Shown here one piece after another: positions 9,694 to 18,644 of a stretch of 64,000 nucleotides of DNA; within the stretch, counting starts at the first letter, position 1, and every line of letters starts with the position of its first letter. Made by a program: the position numbers and the translations under genes. The notes below the pieces were generated by a model. It searched no databases. It worked only from the letters and a program-made list of their open reading frames with translations, and was not told the DNA's origin. This DNA is from Gammaproteobacteria bacterium (GTDB lineage Bacteria; Pseudomonadota; Gammaproteobacteria; Burkholderiales; Nitrosomonadaceae): assembly GCA_015709635.1 (NCBI GenBank), contig CP054180.1:186001-250000 (forward strand), given 5' to 3'.

Positions 9694-10704
9694 ATGGATT
9701 TATTGACTCAGGGATTACTCGGCGCCACGATGGCGCAGTCGGGTGCAAAACAACAGGAAACGCGTATCGCAACCGGTATCGGCTTTTTTGCCGGCATTGC
9801 CGCAGATGTCGATATTCTGATTCAGTCGGAGAATGATCCGCTGCTGAATATCGAATTTCACCGGCACTTCACGCACTCGCTGTTTTTCGTACCACTTGGC
9901 GCATTGATTGTCGCGTTCATGCTCTGGCCATTCTTGCGCAAACGCTTGCCATTTGCGCGGTTATATTGGTTCACTTTCTTGGGGTACTGCTTGAGCGGTA
10001 CGCTCGATGCATTCACCAGCTACGGCACGAATCTGCTGTGGCCGGTCAGTGACGAGCGCGTTGCACTGAACATCATTTCCGTGCTCGACCCTGTTTTTAC
10101 GTTGATTCTGCTGATTGCCGGCGCGATCGCATGGAAAAAATATAGTCATGTCGCGGCGCGTATCGGTTTATTGCTGGCAACAATCTATCTGTCGTTCGGT
10201 TGGATGCAATTACACCGTGCCGAAACCGCTGCTATTGCATTGATTTCCGAACGCGACCATCGAGCTGAACGGCTACTGGTCAAACCGACGCTCGCCAATT
10301 TGGTGTTGTGGCGCTCCATCTACGAATTCGACGGCAAATTCTATGTGGACGCAGTTCGTGTCGGCTTATTTTCTGCGCCGCGCATTTACCAGGGCGAATC
10401 GGTCGATAAATTCGTACTCGAACGCGACTTGCAGGGATTGCCGGCTTCATCCGTGCTGGCGCAGGATATCGCGCGTTTCAGTCACTTCTCATCCGGATTT
10501 CTCGCTATCCGCCCGCAACAACCGGATGTGCTGGTCGATGTGCGTTATTCCAATTTGCCGACGACAACCGCACCGCTGTGGGGCATCGAAATCAACCCGG
10601 AACAACCGGATCAACATGCACAGTACAGACTCTATCGCGATTCATCCAATGCGACGCGCGAGAGGTTTCTGAGGTTGCTGCTGGGTGAGCATGTGTTGGA
10701 TTGA
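9694..10704 (+). CDS. YdjM-family membrane-bound metal-dependent hydrolase (DUF457-like)
   Basis: A 336-residue integral membrane protein starting MDLLTQGLLGATMAQ. That opening is typical of the YdjM/DUF457 family of predicted metal-dependent hydrolases. Conserved polar residues ADVDILIQ and HRHFTHSLFF are the likely metal ligands within the first 100 residues. Several hydrophobic helices follow, then a soluble C-terminal half. I chose the ATG at 9694 over the in-frame start at 9634 because homology begins here. The cellular substrate is unknown; E. coli YdjM is LexA-regulated, but no SOS box is obvious here. Confidence 0.82.
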   Translation: MDLLTQGLLGATMAQSGAKQQETRIATGIGFFAGIAADVDILIQSENDPLLNIEFHRHFTHSLFFVPLGALIVAFMLWPFLRKRLPFARLYWFTFLGYCLSGTLDAFTSYGTNLLWPVSDERVALNIISVLDPVFTLILLIAGAIAWKKYSHVAARIGLLLATIYLSFGWMQLHRAETAAIALISERDHRAERLLVKPTLANLVLWRSIYEFDGKFYVDAVRVGLFSAPRIYQGESVDKFVLERDLQGLPASSVLAQDIARFSHFSSGFLAIRPQQPDVLVDVRYSNLPTTTAPLWGIEINPEQPDQHAQYRLYRDSSNATRERFLRLLLGEHVLD

Positions 10705-10721
10705 GTGTAATAACCGTGCGG

Positions 10722-11423
10722 TTATTTCAAATTCACAATCCACTTGCGATACAACCGTTCCGCCACCGTATTCAGTGCAACGACCCGTTCCGGCAAATCC
10801 TTTTCAATCTCCTCTAACGATTGCACTGACGGCTCATTCAGGCTGGCGAGTTCTTCCGCGCCGACGCTGCACCAGTCGATCACCAGGCGTTCGGTCATTT
10901 CGACGTGGCATTGCATGCCGAGGTGCATGCCGAGTGCAAACGCTTGGTTTTCGCAGTATGGGCTGGACAAAATGCGTGTGCCGCCTTGCGGGATGCTGAA
11001 TGCTTCACCGTGCCAGTGAAACGAATTGAAACCGATCACGTCGCCGAACCATTCATGCGCCACCGGATTATCCGGAACGGTAACTTCGCCCCAGCCCATT
11101 TCCTTGGCCGGATTGGCGCTGACTGCACCGCCCAAGGCTTTGGCCATGAGCTGCCCGCCGAGGCAGTGGCCAAGCACCGGCACATCAGCGGCCACCGCTT
11201 GACGGATCAACGACAATTCCTGCTCGATCCACGGCAAATCGTCGTTGACGCTCATCGTGCCGCCCATGAATACCAAGCCGCTGAACTCATCGACGCTGGC
11301 CGGTAGTTTTTCTCCGGCATCGATTTTGATCAAGTACCATGGAATATGATTGTTGTCGAGAAATGTGGCAAAATAGCCGGGTCCTTCGATGGGAATGTGT
11401 CTAAAAATTGCAACCGGTTTCAT
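10722..11423 (-). CDS. Class I glutamine amidotransferase-like protein
   Basis: A stand-alone 233-residue GATase1 domain like those of GMP synthase. The nucleophile elbow LGHCLGGQLM holds the catalytic Cys, and CHVEMTERLV near the C-terminus supplies the His/Glu partners. FHWHGEAF is a further family motif. Such proteins hydrolyse glutamine or related gamma-glutamyl compounds; some act in catabolism of gamma-glutamyl amines or polyamines. No synthetase partner lies next to it. It is convergent with the YdjM-like gene, 17 bp apart. Confidence 0.85.
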   Translation of the reverse strand: MKPVAIFRHIPIEGPGYFATFLDNNHIPWYLIKIDAGEKLPASVDEFSGLVFMGGTMSVNDDLPWIEQELSLIRQAVAADVPVLGHCLGGQLMAKALGGAVSANPAKEMGWGEVTVPDNPVAHEWFGDVIGFNSFHWHGEAFSIPQGGTRILSSPYCENQAFALGMHLGMQCHVEMTERLVIDWCSVGAEELASLNEPSVQSLEEIEKDLPERVVALNTVAERLYRKWIVNLK

Positions 11424-11588
11424 GAAATTTTCCTGCCGTAATTTTGAATAATCTGATGACGAATTTTAGCTTGTTTTGCAGCTTGTTTTCTGCTGAAAAT
11501 CCGGGCATTTTTCTTTGAATGCCGTGACGTACAACGACACCGCCAATTGTAATTTTTCTATGGTTATTTTTCCGCAACGGATTCCGCC

Positions 11589-12971
11589 ATGCCGGTAAAC
11601 AAGCACACTTTCGCTGATTTGGTGCGTATCGAGCAATTGCGCAAGATCGAATCCATCAAAGCCGGGGAATTGTCGTACGAGGCCATCAAGACTATGCCCG
11701 GTTCCGTGACCGGTGATTTCAACTACGCGGAATTCGTTGATCGGCTGGCGATTCGTGCCAATCTCTTGATTCGCGACAACTCGCTGGGGGATGCATTGCA
11801 GCAGCCGCACTGGCAGTTCATCCGCGCCCGCCGGATTTGCCTGATCGCCGCGGTGGTTCTGGGCGGATTGGCGGCCAGTCAGGCTGTCAGCGAATCGTCG
11901 ACATTGAATATTTACTGGCTGCTCGCGGTGCTGCTCGGTTTTAACACGTTGTCGCTGCTGCTGTGGTTATCGGGCATTGCGCTGAATTTGCAAAGCTTGA
12001 GCAGCGGCATCGTGGCGCAATTGGCCAGTTGGCTGCCTTACCGGCACAAACAGGATCCGGCGATTCCGTCGCTGGCCTCGCACGCCTGGTGGGAAAGCTG
12101 CTTAACCGGTACTGTCGGGAAATGGCGCATCAGCGTGTTGACGCATCAATTCTGGATGACCTACCTGAGTGCCGGTCTGGTGCTGTTGATTTTGCTGATG
12201 CTGGCCAAACAATACAATTTCATCTGGGGTACGACACTGCTGCCCGACAGCACGTTACCGGGATTGACACAGATGCTGGGAGCGCCGCTGGAAGGATTGG
12301 GATTGAAAATTCCCGATAATCCGCAAACGGTCGCGAGCAGAGTCGGCGTCATGAAGCAGGATGCGGAAACGCGCACTGCGTGGGCCACTTTCCTGATCGG
12401 TGCGGTGCTGGTTTACGGCTTGTTGCCGCGCTTGCTGGTGCTGGGCTTTTCGTTGCTCATGCAAAAATGGAGCGAGTACCGCTTCAAGTTGGATTTGTAT
12501 TTACCCTATTACATCGAACTGCGTCAGCGCTTGATGGCGCGCGAGGTGAAAGCCGAAGTGATCGACGCCGATCCGCAAGCCGGTATGAAGCCGGCAGAAG
12601 TGGAACGTCCACCGGAAAATGTCGCCATTCCGGCCAATGCGCAAGCTTTTGGCATCGAGTTAGATGCAGCCACGCACTGGCCGGATGCCGTGACCTGCCG
12701 GTTAAATATCGTCGATGAAGAGTCGCACGACCAGGCCATGGCGTTGATAAAAAATCTCAACGGCCCGTTATTGCTAGGCGTGGCGGCGCATCGCCTGCCC
12801 GATCGCGGCGTGCAGCGTTTGATCAAGGAACTGACCGATTGCAGCAATAGCAAACCTTGGTTGATTCTGCTCAGCAAGCCGTCGGCACCGGTTACTAGCG
12901 CGCGCGAATTTGCCTGGTTCCGGCTCGCCGAAGCGTGCGGGATTCCTGCGGAGCACGTCATTACGCGCTAA
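11589..12971 (+). CDS. DUF2868 membrane protein
   Basis: A 460-residue protein resembling the DUF2868 family. It has a soluble N-terminal domain (LVRIEQLRKIESIKAGELS), two or more hydrophobic helices between about 90 and 150, a further pair near 200-220 and 270-300, then a soluble C-terminal domain. No catalytic motif is recognised. The stop lies only 3 bp before the GTPase gene downstream. The DUF2868-DUF3482 pair recurs together in proteobacteria, so they probably work as a unit at the inner membrane. Function unknown. Confidence 0.8.
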   Translation: MPVNKHTFADLVRIEQLRKIESIKAGELSYEAIKTMPGSVTGDFNYAEFVDRLAIRANLLIRDNSLGDALQQPHWQFIRARRICLIAAVVLGGLAASQAVSESSTLNIYWLLAVLLGFNTLSLLLWLSGIALNLQSLSSGIVAQLASWLPYRHKQDPAIPSLASHAWWESCLTGTVGKWRISVLTHQFWMTYLSAGLVLLILLMLAKQYNFIWGTTLLPDSTLPGLTQMLGAPLEGLGLKIPDNPQTVASRVGVMKQDAETRTAWATFLIGAVLVYGLLPRLLVLGFSLLMQKWSEYRFKLDLYLPYYIELRQRLMAREVKAEVIDADPQAGMKPAEVERPPENVAIPANAQAFGIELDAATHWPDAVTCRLNIVDEESHDQAMALIKNLNGPLLLGVAAHRLPDRGVQRLIKELTDCSNSKPWLILLSKPSAPVTSAREFAWFRLAEACGIPAEHVITR

Positions 12972-12974
12972 CTC

Positions 12975-14384
12975 ATGATAGATAAAAATACCCAGCACCA
13001 GCTGCAAACCGATACTTTGCTGAATGTTGCAGTCGTCGGGCATACCAACACCGGCAAAACATCGTTGATCCGCACCATGTTGCGCAGCACCGAATTCGGC
13101 GTCATCGAAGATGCTGCGGGCACGACGCGGCATGTCGAGCAAGCGGCCATATCCGCCGACAATGAACCGGTTCTGAATTTGTACGATACACCCGGATTGG
13201 AAGACTCAAGAGCATTATCCGCGCACATTAAGAAGCTGAGTGCAAGAGCAAAATCGTTGTCTGCCGCGCAAATTTTGCAGGAGTTTGTCGCGCATGCCAC
13301 CGTCAACGATCCGCTGGAGCAGGAAGCAAAAGTAATCCGGCAAGTGTTGCGCAGCGATATTCTGCTGTACATCATCGACGTGCGCGAACCTTTCCTGGAG
13401 AAATACCGCCTGGAACTGGAAATCCTCACACAAGCGGGAAAACCGGTTATCCCGGTGTTTAATTTTATCGCCGGGCACGACCATGAGCTAGCCAAGTGGC
13501 GCGAGCATCTGGCGGCTTTCCACATGCATGCCACACTGGAATTCGACACCGTGGCGTTTTCATTCGAAGCGGAAAAGCGCTTGTACCAGAAAATGCAGAC
13601 GCTGGTGGAATCGCATTACGACCGGCTGCAGAAACTGATCGATTACCGCGCCAAATTATGGAATCAGCTTTGTTTATCCGGCGCCAAGCGTGTTGCCGAA
13701 TTGGTTGTTAACGTGGCCTGTTACCGTGAGAGCAAAGGAGCTGAAAACAATTTGCTTACGCATTCGCTGCTGGAAGACCGGTTGCATGATTTTGTCCGCA
13801 AAGCCGAGCAGAGCTGCTTGCACGATTTGCTGGTCATTTTCAATTTCTCGGAAAAGGACGTCGCCATCCAGAAAATTCCGGTTAGCAATGGTCATTGGCA
13901 ACTGGATATCTTCGCGCCCGGCATCCTCAAAGCGTATGGATTGGATGTTGGCAGCGCCGCGGCTAAGGGTGCAGCAGCCGGCGCCGGGATCGATCTGGTG
14001 GTCGGCGGCATGAGCCTGGGCGCAGCCAGCGCGTTAGGCGCCATCGCCGGTGCCGGCTGGTCGACATTCAAGCGCTACGGCGACGAGATCAAAGCGACGG
14101 TCAAAGGCACCAAGTGGCAATGCGCCGACGAAACCACGCTGCAAATCCTGTATCTGCGCCAGAAACATTTGCTCAGAAAATTGATGCACCGCGGTCATGC
14201 CGCGCAGGATACAGTGCATGTGGATAAAGCCGATAGCGAGAAATTACCGGCCAGCTGGAGTAAATTGGTCAGCGCCTTGCGCCAGAACCCGGCTTGGCAG
14301 GAGCCTTCCGCCGCGCGCAACAGCAATCCGCAATTCCAGGAAATCGAAACGAAGCTGGTCGAAGCGTTACTGGATGAAGCTTGA
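12975..14384 (+). CDS. GTPase with DUF3482 domain
   Basis: A 469-residue Era/TrmE-like GTPase. G1 is GHTNTGKTS near residue 22, the switch I region has GTTRHVE and G3 is DTPGLED. The usual NKxD at G4 is replaced by FNFIAGHD, so guanine specificity may be altered. Towards the C-terminus a Gly/Ala-rich stretch (AAAGAGIDLVVGGMSLGAA, about 335-360) looks like a glycine-zipper membrane helix, typical of DUF3482. It follows the DUF2868 gene almost directly. A role in membrane or cell-envelope dynamics is plausible by analogy with membrane GTPases but is not shown. Confidence 0.84.
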   Translation: MIDKNTQHQLQTDTLLNVAVVGHTNTGKTSLIRTMLRSTEFGVIEDAAGTTRHVEQAAISADNEPVLNLYDTPGLEDSRALSAHIKKLSARAKSLSAAQILQEFVAHATVNDPLEQEAKVIRQVLRSDILLYIIDVREPFLEKYRLELEILTQAGKPVIPVFNFIAGHDHELAKWREHLAAFHMHATLEFDTVAFSFEAEKRLYQKMQTLVESHYDRLQKLIDYRAKLWNQLCLSGAKRVAELVVNVACYRESKGAENNLLTHSLLEDRLHDFVRKAEQSCLHDLLVIFNFSEKDVAIQKIPVSNGHWQLDIFAPGILKAYGLDVGSAAAKGAAAGAGIDLVVGGMSLGAASALGAIAGAGWSTFKRYGDEIKATVKGTKWQCADETTLQILYLRQKHLLRKLMHRGHAAQDTVHVDKADSEKLPASWSKLVSALRQNPAWQEPSAARNSNPQFQEIETKLVEALLDEA

Positions 14385-14436
14385 AATGCTTACAGCTTTC
14401 GCTTTGCCGTCGCTCGCTACCTTGCTCAGAGCTTTC

Positions 14437-17400
14437 TTAGGAATTTCTGTTAGCGCTTTTTTGCAAAAATTGCTCGAGAACTTGAATCAGCTGATCAGGA
14501 TCGAAAGGCTTGGGTAAGTAAGCGTTCATACCGATTTTCATCAATTCTTGCGGGTCGTGCTGCATGATATTCGCGGTTAGCGCGACGATCGGGATCTCAG
14601 TGAGCTGAAGGTCCTGGCGGATGCGCCGGGTTGCTTCCAATCCATCCATTTCAGGCATTTGCAGGTCCATAAAAATCAGATCGAACGGAGATTCGGTGGT
14701 ATTGAGCAAATCCAGGCATTCCACGCCATTTTGCGCCAGGCTTACGGCGATTCCCAAATTGGTCAGCAATTCGGTGATCAGCATTTGGTTGAATTCGTTG
14801 TCCTCCACGATGAGGATATGGGCGCCGGGGAATTGTTTCGGGCCGGGGGGCGCTGGTTGATCGGTTTGGCCGGTTTTGGTTTCGCTCAGCAGCGATGTGA
14901 CCGTATCGAGCAGATTGAGTGGCGTGAATGGCTTTATCAAAACGCTGATCGCGCTTTTTTCTGCAAACTGATCGGTAAATGCCGGATCCATATTGTTGCT
15001 GATCAGAATGATTTTGGGATGGCTCGAAACCGGGAATGCGGCTTCGATGGCCTGAATGGTCTCGCGATAGCGGGTATCGGCTAAGCGTGTCAGCAGCAGC
15101 AAATCGAACGGCACTTGGCTGGGATCCGCAAACATGCGGATGGATGCCGTGCCGCTATCGACGGCAACGGCGCTCCAGCCGATGGATTGCACGATTTCCG
15201 TAATGACTGCGCGCGTGACCGCACGGTCGTCGATGATCATGACCTTGAGCGATTGCAGGTTGGCAGGAATGGTCACCCACGGTTCCATAGCGTGGTTTTT
15301 GCGTTGCAATTTGACGGTGCAGTGGAACTTGCTGCCTACGCCGGGTTCGCTTTCGGCGATGATATTGCCGCCCATTTGCTGCGCCAGCCGCTGGGAAATA
15401 GACAAACCCAAACCGGTGCCGCCGAAACGCCTCGTAATGGACGAATCAGCCTGCGCGAAAGCCTCGAAAAGGTGCGCCATGTGTTCGCTGGAGATACCAA
15501 TGCCGCTGTCGGTGATGCTGAAAATCAGCGTAGTGTTTTCAGCATCTTCAGTGGAATCGATTGCGATGCGGATAATGACTTCACCGCGATCGGTGAACTT
15601 GATCGCGTTGTTGGTGAGGTTCACGAAAATTTGACTGAGTCTGAGCGGATCGCCGATAAAATGCCTCGGTACATCCGGCTCGACATAAAAAAGCACGTCG
15701 ATGGTTTTGTCTTTGGCCGCGATTGAAGCGATCGCCGACAGATTTTCCAGAATTGTGTTCAGGTCGAAAGCGATGTGATCCAATTCGATCTTGTTGGCTT
15801 CAATCTTGGAATAATCCAGAATATCGTTAATCACCCCCAGCAAAATATTGGAGGAACCTTCGATATTGCGCAGGTAGGCGCTCTGCCGTTCATCCAGCGA
15901 GGTTTTGCTCAACAGGTAAGCCATGCCGAGAACGGCATTCATGGGGGTACGGATTTCGTGCGACATCATTGCCAGGAAACGGGTTTTAGCGTGGCTGGCG
16001 GCTTCCGCCTGCTGGCGCGCCTCGATCAGCATGGTTTCGCGCTCTTTGCGTTCGGTGATGTCCTGGTGCGTGCCGAACATCATCAGCGGTTTGCCATCCG
16101 TAGTCCAGCTCAACACTTTGCCGCGGTCCAGCACCCAGATCCAATGTCCGGCTTTGTGGCGCATGCGTGCTTCGCATTCGTAATAAGGGATTTTTCCGGC
16201 GAAGTGATCTTTGAGCAGTATTTTGGATTGCTGCAAATCATCCGGGTGTGCATACTTCAGCCAGGTTTCGATGGATATGGGCCCCAGCTCGTCGAGGGTG
16301 TAGCCGATGATTTCGGCCCAGCGCTGATTGAAAATGACTTGCCCGGCTTGCACATTCCATTCCCACGTGCCGATATTAGTTCCTTCGATGATGTTGGATA
16401 AACGCAAGCGCTGATATTCCAGTTCCTTGGCATGCTGCTTGCGGCTGGTGATGTCGCGCGATGAAGCATAAATCAATTGCTTACCAGAAATTTCCAGCCT
16501 TCTGGCATTGATCTCGACATCGATGATGCTACCGTCCTTGCGCTGGTGCCGCGTTTCGAAAACACGCGGGTTTTTTGAAACTTCGCGTACGGCGTCAATC
16601 AGTTTTTCCTTCGGAATCATCGCATCCCAGTCCTTGACATTCAGCCGCGCGGTTTCTTCGTTGGAATAACCGAGCATCTTGGCGAACGAGTGGCTGAACT
16701 CCACGATATTGCCGTCCTCGTCGAGAATATGAACGCCGTCGCTGGCGAGTTCGAGCAAGGCTGAAAATTTCAATGAGATGTTTTTCAGTTCGGTAATGTC
16801 GTTGGCGTAGCCGTTCCAGATAACGCTGCCGTCATTCTGTTTTTCCGGCTTCGAATGCGCGTGTATCCAGCGGACCTCATGTTGCCGGGTAACGATCCGG
16901 AAATCAGTGTGCCAGTCGTTCAGGGTGTCGGCGGATTCCCGGATTGATTGGTTGAATGCTTCCCTATCCTCCGGATGAACGATGGAAAAGACTGCGGAAG
17001 CGTCATCGATAACGTTTTCGGGTGGTATACCCAAAATTTCATTGATGCCTTTGCTGGCGTAAGGCACACATGTGCGCCCATCGGCAAACCGCTGGAATTG
17101 GTAAATAAAACCGGGGATGCTATTGGATAAGTCTTCAAGAAATTTATGGCTTTTGATGAGCTGCGTTTCCAGATTCTTGCGCAACGTGATATCGACCAAG
17201 GTAATCAAATGATGATTCTTGGCCGACGTGCCCGAATCCAACGGCGAAGCGGTGGCGATAACGCTACGCGTTGAACCGTCTTTACTGCGGATGACGACAT
17301 CGAGCGGTTCGAAGTTGGTATTGTTTTGTAATGATTTTTCCAGATGTTCGCGCCAAGTGTTTGCCACCCACTGGCGATAGGCCGGATCCGGATATGCCTT

Positions 17401-18462
17401 GGGCCACCATTCGGCGAGTGTCGGGATATCGTCCAAGGTATACCCGAATGTCTGAATAAACGCTTTGTTCAGGAAAACGATATTTTGCTGTTCATCGTTA
17501 ATCGCTTTGGGGATGGGGGATGAATCAATAATCGCATACAGTTTGGCTTCGCTTTTCCGCAGCTCCGCCTCTACTTGGTTGCGCTCGGCGAGCAGCACGC
17601 TGACGAATTGCGCTGTGAGTGAAATGCCGAGGATAAAGATATTCATGTCGAAGATGTGCGGGATTTCATCCACGACAAAGGGGCCAAATTTGCGCGCTGT
17701 TTCAAACAGTGCCAATACAGTAATGCCGCTGCATATCAGCGATACGACGGCTAATCCGCCTTTGATCGCAATCCATAACAGCAGTGGCACGTAGATGACC
17801 AGTGCAAGGGAAATGCCGCTGAAATCGGAATTGCCAAAAACCAGCCAGGTGGCGGGCAGCATCAAGATAACCGGCACGATCGCGTGACGCATGGACTGCC
17901 GGATGCCGGTCCGATCGGGTGAAGAAAACGCAATCAGCAGAAACGGCGTTACCAGGAATTGTCCTAAGCAATTGCCGAACCACCAGTATGCCCACGCCTG
18001 CAAGTAGTTCTGTGACTCTTGAATGACATCGAAAAATACCAGTGTGGCTGTTCCCAGGGTGGCGCTGAATGGCTGGAGAATCAGAAAAATCATGGCAACC
18101 AGCCGACTCAAGTCATGCACGCTGTTGAGCGCAGGATCAAGTTTCCAGCGCCTGAATATAGTAGCCGCTATCACCGCTTCGATGCTATTGATGGCGGAAA
18201 TGGCGAGCGCCGGTAGAAATTCGAGTCCGCTGCTGAATGCCAGTGCCAGTTGTCCCAGAAAAATGCCCGGCCAGATTTTGCGCCCCAGTAAAATGGCAGC
18301 GGCCAGCGCGATGCCTTCGGCGACGAAGAAAACCGGGGTGACAATAAAATGCGAAACGGATATCAGAAAGCTGATATGGCCGAAGGCAAAATATAAGACC
18401 GCTAACACGAGCAGCTGAATCATATGGTTGCGGGAGGAAGCCGGTTGATGGTTACTTAGCAT
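14437..18462 (-). CDS. MASE1-PAS hybrid sensor histidine kinase
   Basis: A 1341-residue membrane sensor kinase. About 300 N-terminal residues form eight or so helices resembling MASE1 (FVAEGIALAAAILLGRKIWP). Several PAS/PAC modules follow, recognisable from repeats such as ITERKERE and VDITLRKN. Next come the HisKA box MMSHEIRTPMNAVLGM (His near residue 834) and an HATPase with NAIKFTDRGE and GGTGLGLSIS. Two receiver domains end the protein. The first, near 1070-1190, reads FDLLLLTRLADTR where a phospho-acceptor Asp is expected, so it looks like a pseudo-receiver. The second has FMDLQMPEMDG with the Asp present. The signal is unknown, and no response-regulator gene is adjacent, so output may pass through a phosphotransfer protein elsewhere. 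Confidence 0.92.
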   Translation of the reverse strand: MLSNHQPASSRNHMIQLLVLAVLYFAFGHISFLISVSHFIVTPVFFVAEGIALAAAILLGRKIWPGIFLGQLALAFSSGLEFLPALAISAINSIEAVIAATIFRRWKLDPALNSVHDLSRLVAMIFLILQPFSATLGTATLVFFDVIQESQNYLQAWAYWWFGNCLGQFLVTPFLLIAFSSPDRTGIRQSMRHAIVPVILMLPATWLVFGNSDFSGISLALVIYVPLLLWIAIKGGLAVVSLICSGITVLALFETARKFGPFVVDEIPHIFDMNIFILGISLTAQFVSVLLAERNQVEAELRKSEAKLYAIIDSSPIPKAINDEQQNIVFLNKAFIQTFGYTLDDIPTLAEWWPKAYPDPAYRQWVANTWREHLEKSLQNNTNFEPLDVVIRSKDGSTRSVIATASPLDSGTSAKNHHLITLVDITLRKNLETQLIKSHKFLEDLSNSIPGFIYQFQRFADGRTCVPYASKGINEILGIPPENVIDDASAVFSIVHPEDREAFNQSIRESADTLNDWHTDFRIVTRQHEVRWIHAHSKPEKQNDGSVIWNGYANDITELKNISLKFSALLELASDGVHILDEDGNIVEFSHSFAKMLGYSNEETARLNVKDWDAMIPKEKLIDAVREVSKNPRVFETRHQRKDGSIIDVEINARRLEISGKQLIYASSRDITSRKQHAKELEYQRLRLSNIIEGTNIGTWEWNVQAGQVIFNQRWAEIIGYTLDELGPISIETWLKYAHPDDLQQSKILLKDHFAGKIPYYECEARMRHKAGHWIWVLDRGKVLSWTTDGKPLMMFGTHQDITERKERETMLIEARQQAEAASHAKTRFLAMMSHEIRTPMNAVLGMAYLLSKTSLDERQSAYLRNIEGSSNILLGVINDILDYSKIEANKIELDHIAFDLNTILENLSAIASIAAKDKTIDVLFYVEPDVPRHFIGDPLRLSQIFVNLTNNAIKFTDRGEVIIRIAIDSTEDAENTTLIFSITDSGIGISSEHMAHLFEAFAQADSSITRRFGGTGLGLSISQRLAQQMGGNIIAESEPGVGSKFHCTVKLQRKNHAMEPWVTIPANLQSLKVMIIDDRAVTRAVITEIVQSIGWSAVAVDSGTASIRMFADPSQVPFDLLLLTRLADTRYRETIQAIEAAFPVSSHPKIILISNNMDPAFTDQFAEKSAISVLIKPFTPLNLLDTVTSLLSETKTGQTDQPAPPGPKQFPGAHILIVEDNEFNQMLITELLTNLGIAVSLAQNGVECLDLLNTTESPFDLIFMDLQMPEMDGLEATRRIRQDLQLTEIPIVALTANIMQHDPQELMKIGMNAYLPKPFDPDQLIQVLEQFLQKSANRNS

Positions 18463-18644
18463 GTAAAAGCGGGAAATCGATCGGATGGGTGGTCTGTGGT
18501 TCGGGCATAAATATCGCTAAACGAAGCATGCAGTAGAGATTAGCACGGTGAAGATTGAAACAAAATGTTCTTTCAGTAATTGTTAAGAAGTGCTGGCAAG
18601 GGCTTGATGAAATAGACGAACGGTTTTTGTGCAATTGTTGATTC

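Noticed and set aside
14659..15726. Long plus-strand frames opposite the hybrid kinase
   Set aside because: They are antisense shadows of receiver and HATPase domains without their own motifs.
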